DNA from: CAWCGU01 sp963838095
GTDB lineage: Bacteria > Actinomycetota > Thermoleophilia > Solirubrobacterales > 70-9
DNA: 64,000 nt
Assembly: GCA_963838095.1 (NCBI GenBank)
Contig: CAWIPO010000007.1
Location: 1-64,000, forward strand
Direction of reading: 5' to 3'
The translations under genes were made by a program, and so were the position numbers. Of this stretch, positions 59,380-64,000 are shown piece by piece; position 1 is the first letter of the stretch, and the number at the start of each line of letters is the position of its first letter. The notes under the pieces are model-generated. The model made no database searches. It was not told the DNA's origin and worked only from the letters and a program-made list of their open reading frames with translations.

Positions 59380-60912
59380 CCGAGCGAGCTCGCCGAAGTC
59401 GATCACCCGCCGCGCGCCCGCCGCCACCCACTCGTCGAGCCAGCGCCCGAGCCACTCGACTCCGTTGAGGACGATGTCGCGGTCGTGAAGGGTGGCGACG
59501 ACCGGGAGCCCGGTCTCGAGCAGGTGCGGGTCGGGGAATTCGAGGCCGGGGCTGGTGACGTGGGCGCTCCAGCAGAAGCGGTCGTGGTGGCGGATCGCGA
59601 GGGTCTCGGTGGCGACGAGGTCGAAGCCGGCGTCGAGGGCGAGTTCGGTGGCTCGGTCGGAGCCGGCCTGGCCGGGGAAGGTGAGGGTGCACGGGCGCGC
59701 TTCGAAATGCTGCTGAAGGACGTTTGCACCGAGGGAGATCGGATCGGCGTCTTGCGAGTTATTGCCGCTATCCGGCAATAAGTCGCAACTGAGCTCCCCA
59801 GCCTCCTCGAAGCGCTCGAATTCTCGGTACCAGGCCACGTTTCCGTAGCGGTCGGGCGCCGCGGCCCACTCGGAGTACGGCGGCCGCACGTGCGTGAACC
59901 CGTGCTGCTCGACCCCGCCCGCTCCTCCCTCTTTTAGTGCAATCAGTCCCTTCGCCTCGGCCACGTAGTCGTGAAGTTCCCCATCCCGGCTTCGGTATGT
60001 GACCAGTGGCGCCGGGTGCACGCCCCCCGGCACCCGCTCCACCACCTCCCCCCCAACCCGAAGCTCCCCCCTCTCGCCATCCCCGTCGTCGATCCACCCC
60101 GGCACGTAGCACGCCGACATCCGAGCGTCCCGTGCCTTCAGCGCCGTTGTGACCTCCCTCCACTCGGCCTCTCCCAGCTCCCGATGCGCCCATCCGCGCA
60201 GGTGCACGTTCGCGGCGCTGCCCGGATCGTCCATCCGCAGCACCAGCGACCCCTCGAGGTCGAGCGTGCCGGCATCCGGCAGCGCGTGTCGAAGCAGCCA
60301 CGCGAGCAGTCCCGTGCCCGAGGACTCGGAGTCGCGGATTTCGCTCGGATCGGCGGCGAGGGTGACGATCGTCCCCGGGCCGACCTCGCGCACTACCACC
60401 AGTGGCGCCTCGCCGGCAAACGCCCAGGGCACGCAACCGTCGCCGATCCGCAGTGCGTCGCCCGAGAGCCGCAGCCGCGAGCTCCATTCGCGTGCGGGGC
60501 CGGGGCCCACCCACCGAGGCGCACCCTCGATGCTCCGCACCTCCTCGGCGACCGCGCCGGACAACCGCTGCAGAGGATGGCCCGAGGGAGCGGCGCGTGC
60601 GATCACCACGATCGGCCGGCTGGTCAGTGCCGCCTCCAAGGCCGCAACGTCGTCGGGGCCGATCGACGCCGGGTGGCGAGCGACTATCACGCACTCCGCC
60701 TGCTGCAGCAGGTCCGACGGCGGCGACCCGTGCACGAGGTCGATATTCCGCCTCTGGAAGCGGCACAGGGTCAGCCAGTCGAGCGCCTCGCGGCCCTGTG
60801 GCGGCAGCGAGCGGTCGTGAGAGCCCCAGACTCTTCGATCGGCGTCCAGCTCCCCGGGCTCGGCGATGATCGCCACGCGCGGCCGACCGCCGGGTAACGA
60901 GATGGTTTCCAC
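59365..60912 (-). CDS. Putative polysaccharide-deacetylase-like (NodB-fold) protein
   Basis: The 515-residue protein has an N-terminal domain reading VAIIAEPGELDADRRVWG, PIVVIARAAPSGH and a C-terminal part with NodB-like features: LVLRMDDPGSAANVHLRGWA (the DD/DP metal region), EQHGFTHVRPPYSEW (HxxxH) and a final TLHDRDIVLNGVEWLGRWLDEW. Remote similarity suggests a carbohydrate esterase acting on the exported glycan. In the middle, LLPDSGNNSQDADPISLG is encoded by composite palindromic element copy 3 and includes TTA, a rare codon here. It is convergent with the SDR gene and adjacent to the methyltransferase. Confidence 0.65.
   Translation of the reverse strand: METISLPGGRPRVAIIAEPGELDADRRVWGSHDRSLPPQGREALDWLTLCRFQRRNIDLVHGSPPSDLLQQAECVIVARHPASIGPDDVAALEAALTSRPIVVIARAAPSGHPLQRLSGAVAEEVRSIEGAPRWVGPGPAREWSSRLRLSGDALRIGDGCVPWAFAGEAPLVVVREVGPGTIVTLAADPSEIRDSESSGTGLLAWLLRHALPDAGTLDLEGSLVLRMDDPGSAANVHLRGWAHRELGEAEWREVTTALKARDARMSACYVPGWIDDGDGERGELRVGGEVVERVPGGVHPAPLVTYRSRDGELHDYVAEAKGLIALKEGGAGGVEQHGFTHVRPPYSEWAAAPDRYGNVAWYREFERFEEAGELSCDLLPDSGNNSQDADPISLGANVLQQHFEARPCTLTFPGQAGSDRATELALDAGFDLVATETLAIRHHDRFCWSAHVTSPGLEFPDPHLLETGLPVVATLHDRDIVLNGVEWLGRWLDEWVAAGARRVIDFGELARLLAG
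59716..59788 (+). repeat. Composite palindromic element, copy 3 (in frame)
   Basis: The 37-base hairpin at 59752-59788 (TTGCGAGTTATTGCCG-CTATC-CGGCAATAAGTCGCAA) equals that of copy 1 except for two loop bases. The head is weaker (AAGGACGTTTGCACCGAG at 59716-59733), similar to copy 1 in two blocks; it also encodes plausible conserved protein, so its membership is less sure. It lies inside the leftward NodB-like gene, read through in frame. Confidence 0.8.
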
Positions 60913-61701
60913 CTAGCCCTCCGGACGGCGCGCGGTGAGCAGCAGGTGATCGGGGAGCTGGTAGGGCGACGGCCGCCACAGGCGGCGCTCGAAGCGGTCG
61001 AGGACCACGGCGAGGCCGTTGAGGACGAGGTACAGGGGCAGAAACGCGTAGCGGGCAAGGCCCCAGATGCCGCCGCGATGGGACATCAGCTCCTCCATTG
61101 CTCGCAGGATGCGCCCGGTCAGCGTCGCCCACGCCACCGCGTACCCGCCGACCTCCTCGACCTCCACCGCCTCCCACTCGGGTGCGAACAGCGCCGCCAG
61201 CTCCGGGCCGGTGAAGCGATGCTCGAGCTGGTCGCGGTTGTACTCCCACACCAGCGGCAGAGTCAGAACCAGGGTCCCACCCGGTCGCAGCACGCGCCGC
61301 AGCTCCGAGGCCGCCGAGCCCGGGTCGGGCAGGTAGAAGAAGCCCTCGGTGAACAGCACCGCGTCGAATGAGGCGTCGGCGAAAGGCAGGAACTCGTCGC
61401 TCGTGACGTCGGCGTGGCCGTAGTGGTTGTCGACATCGAAGCCGGTGAGCCGAGATCCGGCCGGGAGCAGATCGGCGTATGGCTTCGTCCCGCAGAACAC
61501 GTCGAGCACGTCAAGCGGCCCGTCGAGGCGGCCCAGGCTGACCGCAAGATGCTGTGCAAGGCGGCGCAGGATCAGATAGTCGGGCTGCGTCGGCCTCGGG
61601 TGGCGGCGCGTGCGGCGCGCCCAGGCAAGCGTGTCGGGGGGAAGTGTGGGGCGCGGCTGCAGCGGCTCGATGATGCGTTGCTTTCTATCCTGTTCGATCA
61701 A
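60913..61701 (-). CDS. Class I SAM methyltransferase
   Basis: 262 residues. Motif I is LDVLDVFCGTKPYADLLPAGSRLTGFDVDNHYGHAD, motif IV EFLPFADASFDAVLFTEGFFYLPDPGSAASELRRVLRPGGTLVLTLPLVWEYN. A C-terminal hydrophobic stretch (LARYAFLPLYLVLNGLAVVLDRFERRLW) may attach it to the membrane. It probably modifies the exported glycan or its carrier. The TTG start at 61701 lies exactly opposite the ATG (61701) of the divergent Wzt gene, so the first base is shared between both start codons. Confidence 0.8.
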   Translation of the reverse strand: MIEQDRKQRIIEPLQPRPTLPPDTLAWARRTRRHPRPTQPDYLILRRLAQHLAVSLGRLDGPLDVLDVFCGTKPYADLLPAGSRLTGFDVDNHYGHADVTSDEFLPFADASFDAVLFTEGFFYLPDPGSAASELRRVLRPGGTLVLTLPLVWEYNRDQLEHRFTGPELAALFAPEWEAVEVEEVGGYAVAWATLTGRILRAMEELMSHRGGIWGLARYAFLPLYLVLNGLAVVLDRFERRLWRPSPYQLPDHLLLTARRPEG

Positions 61702-62951
61702 TGACCGGCCACCCGCTCGCGATCGAGGTTCGTGAGCTGCACAAGACTTTCCGGATCCCGACGGAGCGGGTGCACAGGCTCAAAGAGCGGGTCCTGCACC
61801 CCCTGAGCGCCGGCCGGTACAACGAGCTGCACGTGCTCGACGACGTCTCTTTCGACGTCGAGCGAGGCGAGTTCTTCGGCATCGTCGGCGTCAACGGCTC
61901 GGGGAAGAGCACGTTGCTGAAGTTACTGGCGAGCATCTACCGCGCCGACAGCGGCCAGATCCGGGTGGCCGGGCGTCTGACGCCTTTCATCGAGCTGGGA
62001 GTCGGCTTCAACCCCGAGCTGACCGCACACGACAACGTGCTCCTGAACGGAGTCATGCTCGGCCTGACGCCGAAAGAGGCGCGAGATCACTTCGACGAGG
62101 TGATGGACTACGCCGGCCTGCGCGAGTTCGGCGAGCTGCAGCTGAAGAACTACTCGAGCGGGATGCAGGTGAGGCTGGCCTTTGCGGTGATGCTCCAGGT
62201 CGAGTCCGACGTGCTGCTGATCGACGAGGTGCTCGCGGTCGGCGATGCGGCGTTCCAGGACAAGTGCATCGACTCGCTGCTGCGGCTGCACCGTGAGGGA
62301 AGGACGATCGTGTTCGTCACGCACGCGATGCCGCTCGTGGAGCGCTTCTGCGACCGGGCGATGCTGCTGAACCTCGGCCGGGTGGAGCGGATCGGCGAGC
62401 CGGTGAAGGTGACCAGCGGATACCTCGACGCCGGGAGGGCGAGCGGTGGGAACCTGTGGTCGTCGGCTGCAGAGCCGGATTCCGGAAAGGCCGCGGGCCG
62501 GCTGCCGGCCGAGGTGGTCGAGCTGCGACTGGAGGACGAGACGGGGCGCAGCCGGTCCTCGTTCGGCGACGCCGAGAGCCTCGAGGCGGAGGCGACGATC
62601 GAGGTTCGTGACCCGCTGGAGCAGGCGTGGGTCCACATCGAGCTGTACAACGACACCGGCACGCGGGTGGTGGGCGCCGGGTCGCGATGGATCGCCGACG
62701 GAGCCGTGCTCACCGCCGGCGAGCGGCTGCGCGTGCGGGCGCGGATCGAGAACCGGCTCGCTGCCGGCGAATACACGCTCACCTGCACGCTCGTGGTCAC
62801 CGACCCGGCCACCCGGGGAACGCTGACGGTCTCGAACCCTCGCAGCCTGTCGGTGTTCGTCACCGGTCAGCGACAGGACTATGAGGGGCTGCTGTCGCTG
62901 GAGCACGAGATCGACGTGGAGCGCGAGGGCGTCAGCCCGGCCGTCCAATGA
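61701..62951 (+). CDS. Wzt-type polysaccharide ABC exporter, ATP-binding protein
   Basis: The 416-residue protein has an N-terminal ATPase domain: Walker A VGVNGSGKST (residues ~63-71), Q-loop region GRLTPFIELGVGFNPELTAHDNV, signature LKNYSSGMQVRLAFAVM, Walker B VLLIDEVLAVGDA and the switch FVTHAMPLVERF. From ~250 onwards an extra beta-sandwich domain (ELRLEDETGRSRSSFGDAES to VSVFVTGQRQDY) resembles the Wzt C-terminal domain that recognises the finished O-chain. It exports the glycan or a teichoic-acid-like polymer together with the permease encoded next. The stop overlaps the permease start (ATGA). Confidence 0.92.
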   Translation: MTGHPLAIEVRELHKTFRIPTERVHRLKERVLHPLSAGRYNELHVLDDVSFDVERGEFFGIVGVNGSGKSTLLKLLASIYRADSGQIRVAGRLTPFIELGVGFNPELTAHDNVLLNGVMLGLTPKEARDHFDEVMDYAGLREFGELQLKNYSSGMQVRLAFAVMLQVESDVLLIDEVLAVGDAAFQDKCIDSLLRLHREGRTIVFVTHAMPLVERFCDRAMLLNLGRVERIGEPVKVTSGYLDAGRASGGNLWSSAAEPDSGKAAGRLPAEVVELRLEDETGRSRSSFGDAESLEAEATIEVRDPLEQAWVHIELYNDTGTRVVGAGSRWIADGAVLTAGERLRVRARIENRLAAGEYTLTCTLVVTDPATRGTLTVSNPRSLSVFVTGQRQDYEGLLSLEHEIDVEREGVSPAVQ

Positions 62952-63805
62952 ACACGATCGCCACCGCCGACCCGGGCGAGCTTCAGCAGATTCGCGGTCC
63001 CTCCGCATTCGGTGGCGGCTTCCGCCGCTTTCTGGACCTCCTGTGGCTGAATGCGATCTACGACCTGAAGCTGCGCTACGTCGGCTCGGTGCTCGGCTAC
63101 CTGTGGACGCTGATCCGGCCGCTGTTGCTGTTCGCGATTCTCTATGTCGTCTTCACGGAGGTATTCCGGTTTGGCGACGTGGTCGAGAACTACGCCGTCT
63201 TCCTGTTCGTCAACCTGATGCTGTTCGAGTTCTTCGCCGAGGCGACTACGGCGGCCGTGCGCTCGGTGGTGGATCAGGAGAACATGGTCCGGAAGACCCA
63301 GTTCCCCCGGATCGTGATCCCGCTTGCCGTGGTCCTCACGTCGTCGATCACGCTCGTCCTCGACCTCGTCGTCGCTCTCGTGGTGATGCTGGTGCTCGGC
63401 GTCGATCCGCTCGCGACGTGGGTGCTGATGCCCGTGATCGTGGCGGTGCTGATCTATTTCACCGCAGGGGTGTCGCTGATTCTCTCGTCGCTGTACGTCC
63501 ACCTGCGCGACCTGGAGCACATCTGGGGCGTCGCGGTTCGAGCGCTGCTGTACGCGATCCCGGTTCTGTATCCGATCAGCGAGGTGCCCGACGGACCCCT
63601 GCGCTTTGTCGTGATCGCAAACCCTCTGACACCCCTCTTCGAGCAAACCGCGGTGTGGATCACCGACCCGAACTTGGAGAATGCGGTCGAGGCCGCCGGG
63701 AGCTCGATCGCAGTCATCATCCCGCTGGTGTTGCTGGCGGCGATACCCGTGTTCGGGCTGTGGTTCTTCAACCGCCGCGCCCCGCGGGTGGCGGAGGCGC
63801 TGTAA
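62948..63805 (+). CDS. Wzm-type ABC-2 permease
   Basis: The 285-residue permease partner with six hydrophobic segments: FLDLLWLNAIYDLKLRYVGSVLGYLWTLIRPLLLFAILYVVF, YAVFLFVNLMLFEFFAEAT, IPLAVVLTSSITLVLDLVVALVVMLVLGV, and the final IIPLVLLAAIPVFGLWFF. These are the features of Wzm/TagG/RfbA exporters. Gene order ATPase-permease is the reverse of many O-antigen operons. The last 38 bp overlap the convergent GT4 gene. Confidence 0.9.
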   Translation: MNTIATADPGELQQIRGPSAFGGGFRRFLDLLWLNAIYDLKLRYVGSVLGYLWTLIRPLLLFAILYVVFTEVFRFGDVVENYAVFLFVNLMLFEFFAEATTAAVRSVVDQENMVRKTQFPRIVIPLAVVLTSSITLVLDLVVALVVMLVLGVDPLATWVLMPVIVAVLIYFTAGVSLILSSLYVHLRDLEHIWGVAVRALLYAIPVLYPISEVPDGPLRFVVIANPLTPLFEQTAVWITDPNLENAVEAAGSSIAVIIPLVLLAAIPVFGLWFFNRRAPRVAEAL

Positions 63806-64000
63806 CCCGCTCGAGCCCGGAGGCGAAGCGCTCGCGAGCGGCCGCTGTACTGAATCGGCGCAGGACGTCCTCACGGCCGCGCTCGGCGAGGCGGCGTCCA
63901 AGCTCTCGATCGCCCAGCAGCGTGGACACGGCCTCGGCCAGGGCGGCCGGCTCACCGGGTGGGACCAGCAGCGCAGTCTCGCCGTCGCGCAGCACCTCGG
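63768..64000 (-). CDS. GT4-family glycosyltransferase, 3' end only
   Basis: The frame enters from the right edge and ends at 63768. It codes the C-terminal ~76 residues of a GT-B transferase: EVLRDGETALLVPPGEPAALAEAVSTLLGDRELGRRLAERGREDVLRRFSTAAARERF. The Glu of the ExxxxGETGLLV-like motif lies near the edge, so about 300 residues are outside the window. It converges with the Wzm gene with a 38-bp overlap and extends the surface-polysaccharide cluster to the right. Confidence 0.8.
   Translation of the reverse strand, partial: EVLRDGETALLVPPGEPAALAEAVSTLLGDRELGRRLAERGREDVLRRFSTAAARERFASGLERVTAPPPPAGRGG

Overview
The window is GC-rich bacterial DNA, densely packed on both strands, with many TGATG/ATGA start-stop overlaps, frequent GTG/TTG starts and several promoters that sit directly on the start codon (leaderless mRNAs). 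Tandem NTF2/SnoaL-like genes beginning MSQENVE, TSP3/PASTA surface proteins, actinobacterial cytochromes P450, YrbE permeases and a CysM/Mec-type cysteine enzyme pair suggest an actinomycete, most likely of the Thermoleophilia (Solirubrobacterales-like). This is inferred from gene content; there is no rRNA or tRNA in the window. About twenty apparent one-base frameshifts break conserved genes (tldD, tldE, a CocE hydrolase, a glycoside hydrolase, a DUF1152 gene, a polyprenol-phosphate glycosyltransferase). Many can be undone by one base, in at least one case in a homopolymer, so I read most as sequencing or assembly indels rather than decay.

Layout. 1-6.4 kb: DUF4160/DUF2442 pair, tldD/tldE with a roadblock-like operon, cation efflux, rdgB and rph. 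6.4-16.6 kb: an accessory-looking stretch with a secreted CocE-type hydrolase, a VapBC-like pair, an Flp pilin, a TSP3/PASTA surface protein with an internal duplication, a DHFR fragment, three tandem SnoaL-like genes (one internally deleted), cupins and a ~45-bp dispersed repeat in three copies. 16.6-26.8 kb: ACT protein, secreted glycoside hydrolase, P450 with a palindromic operator, a 1,042-residue coiled-coil/Pro-Glu/helix-hairpin-helix protein, HDAC-family hydrolase, NadB and a zinc-knuckle protein with a clear promoter. 26.9-36.7 kb: hydantoinase A/B, DUF1802, DUF1152, penicillin-acylase-like enzyme, Mec-like JAMM peptidase. 36.7-48 kb: leaderless GntR regulator, two YrbE permeases without Mce partners, a second P450, a possible queuosine-salvage-like protein, AIM24, CysM, and a complete polar amino-acid ABC importer.

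48-64 kb is a surface-polysaccharide region: GT2 and GT4 glycosyltransferases (some fused), methyltransferases, an SDR epimerase-like protein lacking its Tyr/Lys pair, a NodB-like protein and a Wzt/Wzm exporter, arranged as alternating convergent and divergent genes with almost no spacers.

The most unusual signal is a family of ~75-92 bp composite palindromic elements: a head beginning AGGGACGA followed by an imperfect hairpin centred on CG-(C/G)-TAT. There are four copies, near 32.2, 49.0, 50.1 and 59.7 kb. Two lie in frame inside coding sequences, two supply or abut a stop codon, and two in inverted orientation bracket a methyltransferase module fused to a glycosyltransferase.
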